Source: an uncultured Lachnospiraceae bacterium
GTDB lineage: Bacteria > Bacillota > Clostridia > Lachnospirales > Lachnospiraceae
Assembly (NCBI GenBank): GCA_910588815.1
Contig: CAJUQY010000025.1
Coordinates: forward strand, 1-41,239
DNA: 41,239 bases
Direction of reading: 5' to 3'
Positions 31,965 through 40,356 of this stretch are shown piece after piece. A program made the position numbers and the translations under genes. Below the pieces are notes generated by a model. The model was not told the DNA's origin. It did not search any database and worked only from the letters and a program-made list of their open reading frames with translations. Each line of letters begins with the position of its first letter. Position 1 is the first letter of the stretch.

Positions 31965-33203
31965 ATGGCGATTGTAAAGCCGTTTATATGTTTAAGGCCG
32001 GAGACCTCCGTGGTTTCCAAAGTGGCGGCTCTTCCCTATGATGTCTATAGCCGGGCGGAAGCGAAGGCGGAGGTGAAGAGGGAGCCATTTTCTTTTCTTA
32101 AAATTGACCGGGCGGAAACGGGCTTTTCTGACAAGGTAGATACATATGATGCCCGTGTCTATAAGCGGGCCAGGAAGCTGTTGGATGAGATGACAGCCAA
32201 CGGGATTTTTGTGCGGGAGAAAATCCCCTGCTATTATGTCTATGAGCTGACCATGGACGGCCGTGCCCAGACCGGGATCGTGGCCTGTTCATCCATTGAC
32301 GATTATGCCGGGAATGTGATTAAAAAGCATGAAAATACCAGGGCGGAAAAGGAGGAGGACAGGGTTCGGCATGTGGATGTCTGCGACGCTCAGACCGGCC
32401 CCATCTTTTTAGCCTACCGGGCCAGAGCAGATATCAATGCCATCGTGGCGGAGGCGAAAACGGGAGCTTCCCTCTATGATTTCACGGCAGTCGACAAGGT
32501 TCGCCATATGGTTTGGCGGATCGACAGCCCGGAACAGGTGAAAGCGCTGGAGGAGGCATTTGCCAGAGTTCCGAATACCTATATTGCAGACGGCCACCAC
32601 AGGGCGGCTTCGGCGGTCCGGGTCGGCTTTAAACGGAGGGAAGAGCATCCGGATTACAAGGGTGACGAACCCTACAATTACTTCCTGTCGGTATTGTTTC
32701 CCGATGAGGAGCTTATGATCATGGATTATAATCGGGTGGTTAAGGATCTCAACGGACTTTCGGAGGAGGCTTTCCTGGAGCGGCTGAAGGCGGATTTTGA
32801 GATCCGGAATGTGGGAAGTGAGCCGGTGCGGCCGAAGAAAAAGGGAGAATTCGGCATGCTCCTTTCCGACTGCTGGTATCTGCTTACATCGAAACGTCCT
32901 CCCTGCGGCGACCCCGTGGCGGATTTGGATGTGTCTGTCCTCCAGGACACCCTCCTCGGGCCTGTCCTGGGAATCGGGGATCCGAGGACCGATACGAGGA
33001 TTGACTTTGTCGGCGGCATCCGCGGCCTTTCGGAGCTTTCCCGCCGCTGCCATACGGATATGAAGGTGGCTTTTTCTATGTATCCCACCTCCATCGGGGA
33101 GCTTTTTCAGGTGGCCGACGCTTCCAGGCTTATGCCTCCCAAGTCGACATGGTTCGAGCCGAAGCTCCGAAGCGGCCTTTTTATACATAAGTTGTCGCGA
33201 TAA
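31965..33203 (+). CDS. DUF1015-family protein linked to serine synthesis genes
   Basis: This 412-residue protein starts MAIVKPFICLRPETSVVSKV then AALPYDVYSRAEA, the hallmark of the DUF1015 family. It has IADGHHRAASAVR (D209 to R213), a motif like the DGHHR of ParB/sulfiredoxin-fold proteins such as the free serine kinase SerK. No membrane segments are seen. It follows serA by 78 bp with AAGGAG before its ATG. The window has no phosphoserine phosphatase gene, so a role in handling phosphoserine is attractive, but this is inference from motif and neighbours. Its biochemical function cannot be read from sequence. Confidence 0.85.
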   Translation: MAIVKPFICLRPETSVVSKVAALPYDVYSRAEAKAEVKREPFSFLKIDRAETGFSDKVDTYDARVYKRARKLLDEMTANGIFVREKIPCYYVYELTMDGRAQTGIVACSSIDDYAGNVIKKHENTRAEKEEDRVRHVDVCDAQTGPIFLAYRARADINAIVAEAKTGASLYDFTAVDKVRHMVWRIDSPEQVKALEEAFARVPNTYIADGHHRAASAVRVGFKRREEHPDYKGDEPYNYFLSVLFPDEELMIMDYNRVVKDLNGLSEEAFLERLKADFEIRNVGSEPVRPKKKGEFGMLLSDCWYLLTSKRPPCGDPVADLDVSVLQDTLLGPVLGIGDPRTDTRIDFVGGIRGLSELSRRCHTDMKVAFSMYPTSIGELFQVADASRLMPPKSTWFEPKLRSGLFIHKLSR

Positions 33204-33358
33204 TACATTAATTAAACGCGAACTATATTTGTACCAGTGCGTCGCCTATTTTATATTTAGCTTAATTATTATTCATCCGCCGCTCCAAATTTAGGATAAA
33301 GCCTGAGGTTCAGGCGGCTCTTGCTGATGTACACGGAATTATTTTCTGCTTTGCTCCC

Positions 33359-33411
33359 CAATCTTGACGCCGTTAAGTTTTGATGATATAATCTTAGCGG
33401 CGACAAGATTG
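33359..33411 (+). promoter_or_regulatory. Promoter embedded in a 19-bp inverted repeat, candidate TetR operator
   Basis: The arm at 33359-33377 (CAATCTTGACGCCGTTAAG) and the arm at 33393-33411 are complementary at 17 of 19 positions. The left arm contains the -35 TTGACG (33364-33369) and the loop contains TATAAT (33387-33392), with ideal 17-bp spacing. The right arm covers the expected start site. The TetR gene starts 10 bp downstream, so autorepression is likely. Confidence 0.7.
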
Positions 33412-33420
33412 GAGGTTGTT

Positions 33421-33999
33421 ATGGATAATAAGCCTTATCATCACGGAAACCTGCGAAGCGCTTTAGTTGAAGCTGGATTAGAGTTAATTAGCATGGAGGG
33501 TGAGGAGACTTTATCCCTACGCAAAGCTGCTCTAAAATGTGGTGTCAGTAATGCTGCTCCTTATGCTCATTTTAACAACAAGGATGAGTTTATTGCCGCA
33601 ATTCAACAACATATTATGGATTTGTTTGTGTCAACGTTGGAGCAAGCAGCAGAGATGTATGAAAATGCCCCTGATTTTCTGCCTATGCTCGGAACCGCCT
33701 ATGTTAAATTCTTTTATCACAATCCCGTATATTTTGATTTTCTTTTTTCCAGAAAAAACATTCGGATAAACTTGTCATTGGATTGTATGGGCGAAAAAGA
33801 ACCCCTGCCGCTAAAAATACTGAAGCAGGCTGCAATGCAGACCTTTTCCAAAGTTGATATGCCAGATCCTGTCATACAAAATAAAATAATAGCAATGTGG
33901 GCCTTGGTCCATGGTTTATCGGCTATCGCAACGATGCCCAATGTAGAGTATGACAAAGATTGGGAAACAAAAATTGAAGATATTATTAAATCTATTTAG
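33421..33999 (+). CDS. TetR/AcrR-family transcriptional regulator
   Basis: This 192-residue regulator has an N-terminal HTH (about 5-55; HHGNLRSALVEAGLELI, SLRKAALKCGVSNAAPYAHF). A C-terminal WHG-type ligand domain ends with MWALVHGLSAIATMPN. The ATG at 33421 has GGAGG upstream. Its DNA is clearly more AT-rich than the serine genes on its left, and with the degraded flavodoxin genes behind it marks the start of an acquired region. The inverted repeat at its promoter suggests it controls itself. The flavodoxin-like genes that follow are the natural target operon. Confidence 0.9.
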   Translation: MDNKPYHHGNLRSALVEAGLELISMEGEETLSLRKAALKCGVSNAAPYAHFNNKDEFIAAIQQHIMDLFVSTLEQAAEMYENAPDFLPMLGTAYVKFFYHNPVYFDFLFSRKNIRINLSLDCMGEKEPLPLKILKQAAMQTFSKVDMPDPVIQNKIIAMWALVHGLSAIATMPNVEYDKDWETKIEDIIKSI

Positions 34000-34028
34000 C
34001 CCCTATAGTATAAAACGGGAGGACGAAA

Positions 34029-34395
34029 ATGAATGTTATCATACATGATTTGACCGACCTGCAGTTTCAACAGATTTTCCCGCAAATCACAAAAGATACA
34101 CGAATTGTATCTAATAAAGGTTCCATAAAAAACTGTATTGGATGTTTTGGACCGAAGTATTCCCTTTCTTCTTCCTTTCTTTAAGATGATAGATCATGAA
34201 ACCCACCATAAGCCACGATATAAAAAATCATTCCAACTTTTCGTATATTTTTATGGTGAACATATTACTCCATCGGAAAAAGATACCGCTGAAAATATGG
34301 TTAGCAGGAACAGTATCAATTTCAATGCATCAAATCATAACGTTGCTTTTTTCAATTCCATAGAGCAGCTATGTGGGAAAGTGGGGAAGCAGTGA
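34029..34395 (+). pseudogene. Flavodoxin-fold NAD(P)H oxidoreductase, broken by internal deletion
   Basis: The frame from the ATG at 34029 (after GGGAGGACG) reads MNVIIHDLTDLQFQQIFPQI and reaches CIGCFG, the cysteine motif of flavodoxin-family reductases. It then hits a stop at 34182. A second frame from about 34138 (VLDRSIPFLLPFF ... FQLFVYFYGEHITPSEKDT) carries the later part of the same family and ends at 34395. The part usually between CIGCFG and VLDRSIP (the rest of the cysteine/flavin loop) is missing, and the join shifts the frame. This is best read as a single gene with an out-of-frame internal deletion of perhaps 40-45 codons. Confidence 0.8.
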
Positions 34396-34399
34396 AAAG

Positions 34400-34891
34400 A
34401 TGAATATAAGTATTATTAACGGAAGTCCCAAGCCTGGGGAAAGTACATCAGGACTTTTGATAAAGTATTTGTTGCAAGAAACGGGAGAAAGTAATGCACA
34501 GGTATTCAAATGCTCCTTGCAAGCAACAGAGTTGGCAGAAATAGCAAGCAGTGATGTATTGGTATTTGTGTTTCCGCTCTATGTAGATAGCATCCCCTCC
34601 CAGCTACTCCAATTCCTAATTATCTTAGGAGAGCGAAAAGATTTGAACCATGATATTATGGTGTATTGCGTTGTGAATAATGGTTTTTTTGAAGGGACAC
34701 AAAATTATATTGCAATTCAACAGATGAAAAATTGGTGTGTCGCAGCTAATTTGAAATGGGGGCAAGGTGTTGGCATTGGGGCTGGCGAAATGCTCCCGTT
34801 TATTTCCAATGTTCCACTCAAGCTCTTCTATAACTGTTGTTTGCGGTACATAAAAAATGCCACCAATGAAAACATTGGTGGCAACCTGTAA
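34400..34891 (+). CDS. Flavodoxin-fold oxidoreductase, 3'-truncated
   Basis: The start ATG gives MNISIINGSPKPGESTSGLL, the phosphate-binding loop of NAD(P)H-dependent FMN reductases, followed by DVLVFVFPLYVDSIPSQLL (the central strand and flavin loop). After residue 150 the chain reads YIKNATNENIGGNL, which is encoded by the terminator hairpin of the opposite-strand kinase operon. The protein stops at 163 residues, while relatives run to well over 200. The C-terminus was therefore probably lost when this segment was joined to the kinase operon. It starts 5 bp after the pseudogene. It may be non-functional. Confidence 0.75.
   Translation: MNISIINGSPKPGESTSGLLIKYLLQETGESNAQVFKCSLQATELAEIASSDVLVFVFPLYVDSIPSQLLQFLIILGERKDLNHDIMVYCVVNNGFFEGTQNYIAIQQMKNWCVAANLKWGQGVGIGAGEMLPFISNVPLKLFYNCCLRYIKNATNENIGGNL
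34852..34883 (-). terminator. Terminator of the minus-strand phosphorelay operon
   Basis: On the minus strand TGCCACCAATG pairs perfectly with CATTGGTGGCA over a TTTT loop and is followed by TTTTTT. It lies 14 bp after the stop of the kinase-DegV gene and inside the end of the plus-strand flavodoxin-like frame. Confidence 0.9.
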
Positions 34892-34896
34892 AATCC

Positions 34897-37596
34897 TCAA
34901 TTTGAGGCATCCGGTTTTGAGGACTCGGAAAAAGAAATCACAGCTTCATTCTTTTTCATAAACAAGAGACCAAAAGAACCCGGCCCGCAGTTGCAGGCAA
35001 TGGCGGAGGACGCCTTTTGCAGATAAACCCTCTCAAAAGGACAGTACTGCTTCACCAGACGCAAAATGAGCCGAATGCTTCTATCCTCCAATCCCGCATA
35101 GGTGATGAAAAGGACCCGCCTGTCGATGTTTCTTGTGTTCGAGAGTACCTTCTTCACATAGCGCTTCGCAACGTGGACAAAGCTGCCCATCTCCATGCCG
35201 CTGACTACCATTTTGCTCTTTTTGAGAGAAATAATCGGATGAAGAAGCAGTGCGTCGCAGAGTATCTGCACTCTCTTGGATATATGTCCCGCCTGACACA
35301 TCATATGCGTACTGTCAATGATAAAAGCAGAAGAAATATAGCGCCTCAGCTTTTTGACGGTTTTCACAATCTCTTCCTTTGTGGCATGATTTTCCGCCAT
35401 GGAAGCGGCATAGAGCACCACCAGACCCATACTGCTGGAAAGATGCCCGGAATCCAGGACAGTGACGTTTTCAAAGGATTTCGCCGCCTCAAGGGCATTG
35501 TAGTATCCCTGGCTGGTATGCTTTGCCATTGTAATATGAATCACATTCTGAGCTTCCGTCAGCCTTTCCGCAAAAAACCGTTCATAGTCCTCCACAGCCG
35601 GCGGTTTGGAGAAACCGTTCTCCCCTGAAATAATATGCAGCAGCAACTCATCTGCTTTCAGTTCCTGGTCATCTAAAAACCGCCCCTGGTCTGTACAGAC
35701 ATAATAAGGACATATCGAGATATCAAACTCCTTCCTCAGAGATTCCGGAAGGTCACATACACTGTCTGTCGTCACCATGATAGAACGCCGCTTTGACTGT
35801 TCAAAAATCAGAACATCTTTTCCAATCTCCGACTGGTCAGCCACCTCGCTCAGTTTCACAAGCTCCTTCGGGAGAATACTTAAAACGCCCGCTTCAAGCA
35901 GTGCTCCGCTGACCGGTTTTGCCAGATAACCGCTGAACCCCTCCTTCCGGTAGAGAAGCTGGTTGTCGCTTCCCGCATTGGCAGTCAGCGCAATCACCGG
36001 CACATCCTGACACAGCCCTCCCGGCTGCGAACGCAGTGCATGAAGGCACTGAATCCCATCCATCTTTGGCATCAAATGATCCATCAGAATAGCGTCATAA
36101 TGCTGAGTCTGCGTCTTACTCAAACATTCGGCGCCGCTTAATGCTGTATCAATCTGGATTTTTGTCGCCGAAAGCAGCTTCCGCACCACCATCAGATTCA
36201 TCTCGTTGTCATCCACCACAAGAATATGCGCATCTGGTGCCTCAAAACTCTGCCTGTACTGTTCTCCTTCGTGGGTTTTCACACGGGACGCCAGTGTAAA
36301 TATTCCCAGCTCTTTATTATCTACAATATCCTGCTCCAGCATGACCAGAAAAGTAGACCCTTTGGTATAAACACTGTTGACACTGATCTCTCCGCCCATG
36401 AGCCCCACCAGCTGATGGACAATGCTCAGTCCCAGTCCGGTACCTTCAATATGGCGGTTTTTCTCTTCATCCACCCGTTTAAATGCATTAAAAATGTAGG
36501 GAATGTTTTCCTTCTTTACCCCCTGTCCAGTGTCCTCCACGGAATACCAGACCCGTACCCGGTTTAGCATCAGCCGTTCACACCAGATGGAAAGGGTGAC
36601 GGACCCTTCACTTGTGTACTTCACGGCATTATTCAGCAGGTTAATCAATACCTGCTTGATACGCACCTCATCGCCGCAGAGCATGCTTGGAATCGAGGAA
36701 TCCACATGCAGCCGGAACTCCAGCCCTTTTTCTTTTGCTTTGACCCAGATCATATTGACAATTTCCGAAAAAAGCGCTCCCGTCTCATAAGAAACATTCA
36801 CAATCTCCATCTTTCCGGATTTTATCTTAGACAGATCCAGGATGTCATTGATCAACGTGAGAAGCATTTTACTGGCGCCCTGAATATTCCGCGCATTTTC
36901 AGCAACATCTTCCGGAATCTCTCCCCGCAGAATAATCTCATTTAATCCGATGATCGTATTGATCGGCGTACGGATCTCATGACTCATGCTGGAGAAGAAG
37001 TGATTCTCCGCCTTGTTCAGTTCTTCAATCTCCTTTTTCTGCTGCCTGGAAAGTTCGTTTTCCTTCTCATAAAGCCTGTTCAGAAACAAAAGCATCACAC
37101 TGGTCAACACACCCACCAGAATGACAGACATTGAAGAACAGAAGAAATAATGTTTTTCTGCATTTTTCGCAACAAGTTCCGGAAAATAAAAAGCCGTATA
37201 ATAACAGAGTATCGTCTCTGCCATACAGAACAGGAAAAAAATTTTCTTCCGTTTTCCCTCCAGGGCAATGCTAATGTAAATGAAACAGAGCACAAACCAC
37301 TCCGGCACTCCGCTATAAAAGCCGCCTGCCGAAAAAAAACTTACCGGAAACAGCATAAGAAGCAGTACCGTAATGATTGTGGCCCCCGTATTGATGCATT
37401 CCTTCCGGATACTGATTTTTACGACTACAGCCATACAGACAAGGCTCACCGCCAGGATCAGCAGATTTACAAGGTTTCTTCCCATTAACAGTATAATCAC
37501 CAATGCAATCATACTGATCCCTGTGACCACGCGGAACATACGTTCTCGCAAGCCTATCCTATGGTCAAAAATTATTTCAAACCATCTTTTCAACAC
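34897..37596 (-). CDS. Membrane hybrid histidine kinase with receiver and C-terminal DegV domain
   Basis: I chose the GTG at 37596 because AGGAGG lies nine bases before it; a TTG at 37620 directly after the upstream stop is possible but precedes that site. The 899-residue protein has six membrane segments (about 24-175), a short coiled coil and a HisKA domain with H206 (SMSHEIRTPINTIIGL). The ATPase domain has N box NLLNNAVKY, G1 DTGQG and G2 GTGLGLSIV. A receiver (about 457-575) has D506 (LMDHLMP) and K560. A whole DegV domain (about 605-882) follows, with TTDSVCDLPESL, VLDSGHLSSSMG and the end CNCGPGSFGLLF. DegV/FakB proteins bind fatty acids; here the usual TSQP and SGTY motifs are altered. 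There is no DNA-binding output. Confidence 0.88.
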   Translation of the reverse strand: MLKRWFEIIFDHRIGLRERMFRVVTGISMIALVIILLMGRNLVNLLILAVSLVCMAVVVKISIRKECINTGATIITVLLLMLFPVSFFSAGGFYSGVPEWFVLCFIYISIALEGKRKKIFFLFCMAETILCYYTAFYFPELVAKNAEKHYFFCSSMSVILVGVLTSVMLLFLNRLYEKENELSRQQKKEIEELNKAENHFFSSMSHEIRTPINTIIGLNEIILRGEIPEDVAENARNIQGASKMLLTLINDILDLSKIKSGKMEIVNVSYETGALFSEIVNMIWVKAKEKGLEFRLHVDSSIPSMLCGDEVRIKQVLINLLNNAVKYTSEGSVTLSIWCERLMLNRVRVWYSVEDTGQGVKKENIPYIFNAFKRVDEEKNRHIEGTGLGLSIVHQLVGLMGGEISVNSVYTKGSTFLVMLEQDIVDNKELGIFTLASRVKTHEGEQYRQSFEAPDAHILVVDDNEMNLMVVRKLLSATKIQIDTALSGAECLSKTQTQHYDAILMDHLMPKMDGIQCLHALRSQPGGLCQDVPVIALTANAGSDNQLLYRKEGFSGYLAKPVSGALLEAGVLSILPKELVKLSEVADQSEIGKDVLIFEQSKRRSIMVTTDSVCDLPESLRKEFDISICPYYVCTDQGRFLDDQELKADELLLHIISGENGFSKPPAVEDYERFFAERLTEAQNVIHITMAKHTSQGYYNALEAAKSFENVTVLDSGHLSSSMGLVVLYAASMAENHATKEEIVKTVKKLRRYISSAFIIDSTHMMCQAGHISKRVQILCDALLLHPIISLKKSKMVVSGMEMGSFVHVAKRYVKKVLSNTRNIDRRVLFITYAGLEDRSIRLILRLVKQYCPFERVYLQKASSAIACNCGPGSFGLLFMKKNEAVISFSESSKPDASN

Positions 37597-37620
37597 GAAG
37601 TGCTTCCTCCTGTTTTTCAA

Positions 37621-40356
37621 TTATAATCCGGCGATGGTCTCGCAAACCTCATCATACAAACGCAGCAAGATCGGGTGGCCATGCCGGATATATTCCGCAT
37701 TTCCTTTTTTTCCGGCCTGCTCCAACAGTTTTGCCTGATCTGCAAGCAGCTCTGCCCCAATAGTCAGAGATGTGCTTTTCAGTGCATGGACTTTAACCGC
37801 GTAATCAGCCCAGTTGCTGGTCTCGTATAAGAAATCAATTTCCGCCCTCTTTTCTATAGCCTGATCACAAAACATCTGCAGCATTTCCAGATAAAATCCT
37901 TCTTCCCCGCAGCAGTAATCCAGCCCCAGCGGCACATTGATACCGATTTTACTGAGTGGCGCAAAGGACAGAGAAGATTCGCCGGCTGGTTCCTCCTCCC
38001 CAATATCGTCCTCTAGGCTATTTTCCTCCCAAACCGTTCCCTCCGAAATACTTTCTTCCTGAAGGGATTCTTCCACCTGACCCTCTTCCGATATCGATTC
38101 TTCCAGTAAAGGCTCTTCCACAGACACGCCTTCCGTATGATCCTCGTTCTGTACAGTTTCTTCCAGAAGAGGTTCCTCTGTCCTGGCTTCTTCCAAAACT
38201 GCCTTTTGAACCGTTTTTTCTCTCGGAACCCTTTTATCCGGCACAGTCTTGCCTGATTTTGCCTTTTCTGTCTGTTTTTTTGAACTCACATGCAGCTGTC
38301 CATACTGAACACTGTCCTTTGGCAGTACCTTATGCAGTACCCGCTCCAGAACCGTCCGCTCAATAGGCTTTGGTATAAATTCCGTAAACCCTTCGTTCCG
38401 GAACATTTCCCTTGCACCGCTGATGGTATTTGCAGTCAAGGCGATCACCGGCAGATCCTGGTATTCCCCGTTGTTGATTTCACGGATCTGCTTCAACGTT
38501 TCCACACCGTCAAATCCCGGCATCATATGATCCAGGAAAACCATATCATAAGGAGTGGAGGCACACCGTTCCACTGCCTCCTTCCCGCTGAGACAAGTAT
38601 CCACTTGAATGCCATAGCTGCCCAAAACGCCTTTGGCCACTACAAGATTCATTTCCTCGTCGTCAACAGCCAGAACCCTGACTCCCTCGCAGGAAAAAGG
38701 TCTGCGGCCTGCGGCCTGTGCCTCTCCAAACCCGTTTGCCTTCACTTCACCATTCAACAAATTCACTACAGAAAGAGCAAAGAACGGTTTATGGATCACC
38801 AAAAGTCTGCTGTCTCTGCTCAGCATGAATTCCCGCTCCGCGATCACCACTACTTGAAGCTTGGTCGCCAGTTCTTCATAATAGGAGCTGTTCTCTTCAT
38901 ATTCTGCCTGCGCGATAAACACATGAGTCAGAGCATGGTTGCTCTGCAGCTTGAGAAGCCCTTCAAAATTATGGGCCTGATACCCCTCAATGCCAAGTCC
39001 CTCCACCATATGGAGAATCATATTGTCATAATATCTGCGAACCTCATCGCTGCTGTATTTCTCCGGCCGGAAATAGCATGCAATACAAAGCCGCTCTGGA
39101 GCAGAGAGCGTTATGGCTGGTGTATCGTCCTCCACTCCCTGCGGAATTGTGATATGGGCCTGCAGACCTTGCTGTTCTTTACTGTCAAAATGAATAAATC
39201 CGCCCATGGCATGAAGCAAGCCTCTGGCGATGGGAAGTCCCAGCCCCAGTCCGCCCGCAAAACGACTGCTTCCGGACTCTGCCTGATAAAAATCATCACA
39301 CATCTGTGCAAGCTGGGAATCCGTCATACCGATCCCTGTATCACAGACATTTATGATCAGATTAATTCCATAGCTTTCCCGGCGGAATTCAATACAGACG
39401 CTCAAACCGCCCTCTTCTGTAAACTTAATGGAATTCTCCAACAAAATTTTGAGAACATGGGAAATTTTTTCCACATCTCCGATCAAAACCGCCGGTATCT
39501 TCGGGTCGAGGTCAAACACCATCTCCAAATGCTGTTTGCCGCTCTGCATGGCAGTCATCGTAATGATGTCATTGAGCAGTGAAGTAATCATATACGGCTC
39601 TTTTGCCGGGGTCAGCGTCCCTTCCACAATCTCCGTATAATCCAGCATATTGTTGATCTGGTTAGTCAGACGTTTGCCTGCCAGCTGTATGGACTGCATA
39701 TCTGCCCGGATTTCCGGAGAAATATCCTTTTCCAATATAACTTCGCTGATCCCAAACACCATGTTAATGGGCGTCCGAAGCTCATGAGATACATTGGACA
39801 GGAATTCTGCATTCTGCTTCCCCGCTTTCTCCAGCTGAGCCAAAGTACTGTCATGTTCCTTTCTTGTCTCCCGCCTTCTGTTGATACGGTACCTTGCAAT
39901 CAACATGGCGCCTATCACTACCGTAACACCGAGTATCAGGCGCATGATATCCTCCGTATACATATCAGAAGTGATCGTCTGTAAAAGAAAGAAATGATAC
40001 AAAAGAATCAATACATACAAGGCGACTGTCATATACAACAGCCGCTTTTTGTCAAACATCGAAAAAACAAGAAACAGCATACATGCCACAGCAGGTATGT
40101 CAAAAAGAGTAATTCTATGTACTCCAAAGAAAAAAAAACCGATCATCAAAAGTCCGGCGCATAAATTTTCATAAAATGTTTCTGAACCAGCTCTTCCAAT
40201 GTGAAGGCACCACACAAGAGTATTTCCGATCAGAATGACCGGAACCATCCAGAATTCCCATGACATGGCGACTGTAATCAGGATCAGCATTATACCAAAC
40301 ATGGTGACAATGCTGGCCAGAAGCAGATGGAGGCTGGTCTGCTTTTTCGCTCTCAT
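37621..40356 (-). CDS. Membrane hybrid histidine kinase with receiver and Hpt domains
   Basis: This 911-residue protein has six membrane segments (about 10-155). A HisKA domain follows with H191 (SNVSHELRTPINMVFG), then an ATPase domain (ENSIKFTEEGG, DTGIGM, GGLGLGLPIA). A degenerate receiver-like stretch (about 422-535) lacks the Asp. The true receiver (about 558-678) has D609 (FLDHMMPG) and K663 (PKP). A linker of about 110 residues (685-795) is strongly acidic, with repeated EEPLLEE and EESISE units. The C-terminal Hpt has H857 (VHALKSTSLTIGA). The ATG overlaps the stop of the receiver gene upstream. It can pass phosphate from kinase to receiver to Hpt, and so could serve the DegV kinase as well. 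Confidence 0.93.
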   Translation of the reverse strand: MRAKKQTSLHLLLASIVTMFGIMLILITVAMSWEFWMVPVILIGNTLVWCLHIGRAGSETFYENLCAGLLMIGFFFFGVHRITLFDIPAVACMLFLVFSMFDKKRLLYMTVALYVLILLYHFFLLQTITSDMYTEDIMRLILGVTVVIGAMLIARYRINRRRETRKEHDSTLAQLEKAGKQNAEFLSNVSHELRTPINMVFGISEVILEKDISPEIRADMQSIQLAGKRLTNQINNMLDYTEIVEGTLTPAKEPYMITSLLNDIITMTAMQSGKQHLEMVFDLDPKIPAVLIGDVEKISHVLKILLENSIKFTEEGGLSVCIEFRRESYGINLIINVCDTGIGMTDSQLAQMCDDFYQAESGSSRFAGGLGLGLPIARGLLHAMGGFIHFDSKEQQGLQAHITIPQGVEDDTPAITLSAPERLCIACYFRPEKYSSDEVRRYYDNMILHMVEGLGIEGYQAHNFEGLLKLQSNHALTHVFIAQAEYEENSSYYEELATKLQVVVIAEREFMLSRDSRLLVIHKPFFALSVVNLLNGEVKANGFGEAQAAGRRPFSCEGVRVLAVDDEEMNLVVAKGVLGSYGIQVDTCLSGKEAVERCASTPYDMVFLDHMMPGFDGVETLKQIREINNGEYQDLPVIALTANTISGAREMFRNEGFTEFIPKPIERTVLERVLHKVLPKDSVQYGQLHVSSKKQTEKAKSGKTVPDKRVPREKTVQKAVLEEARTEEPLLEETVQNEDHTEGVSVEEPLLEESISEEGQVEESLQEESISEGTVWEENSLEDDIGEEEPAGESSLSFAPLSKIGINVPLGLDYCCGEEGFYLEMLQMFCDQAIEKRAEIDFLYETSNWADYAVKVHALKSTSLTIGAELLADQAKLLEQAGKKGNAEYIRHGHPILLRLYDEVCETIAGL

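Noticed and set aside
33204..33358. Gene or structured RNA in the AT-rich gap before the TetR promoter
   Set aside because: No reading frame with a start site is convincing. Only a very short CCTGA/TCAGG hairpin near 33302 is visible.
38290..39582. A 430-codon plus-strand open frame opposite the hybrid kinase
   Set aside because: It mirrors the kinase and receiver coding sequence and has no family features.
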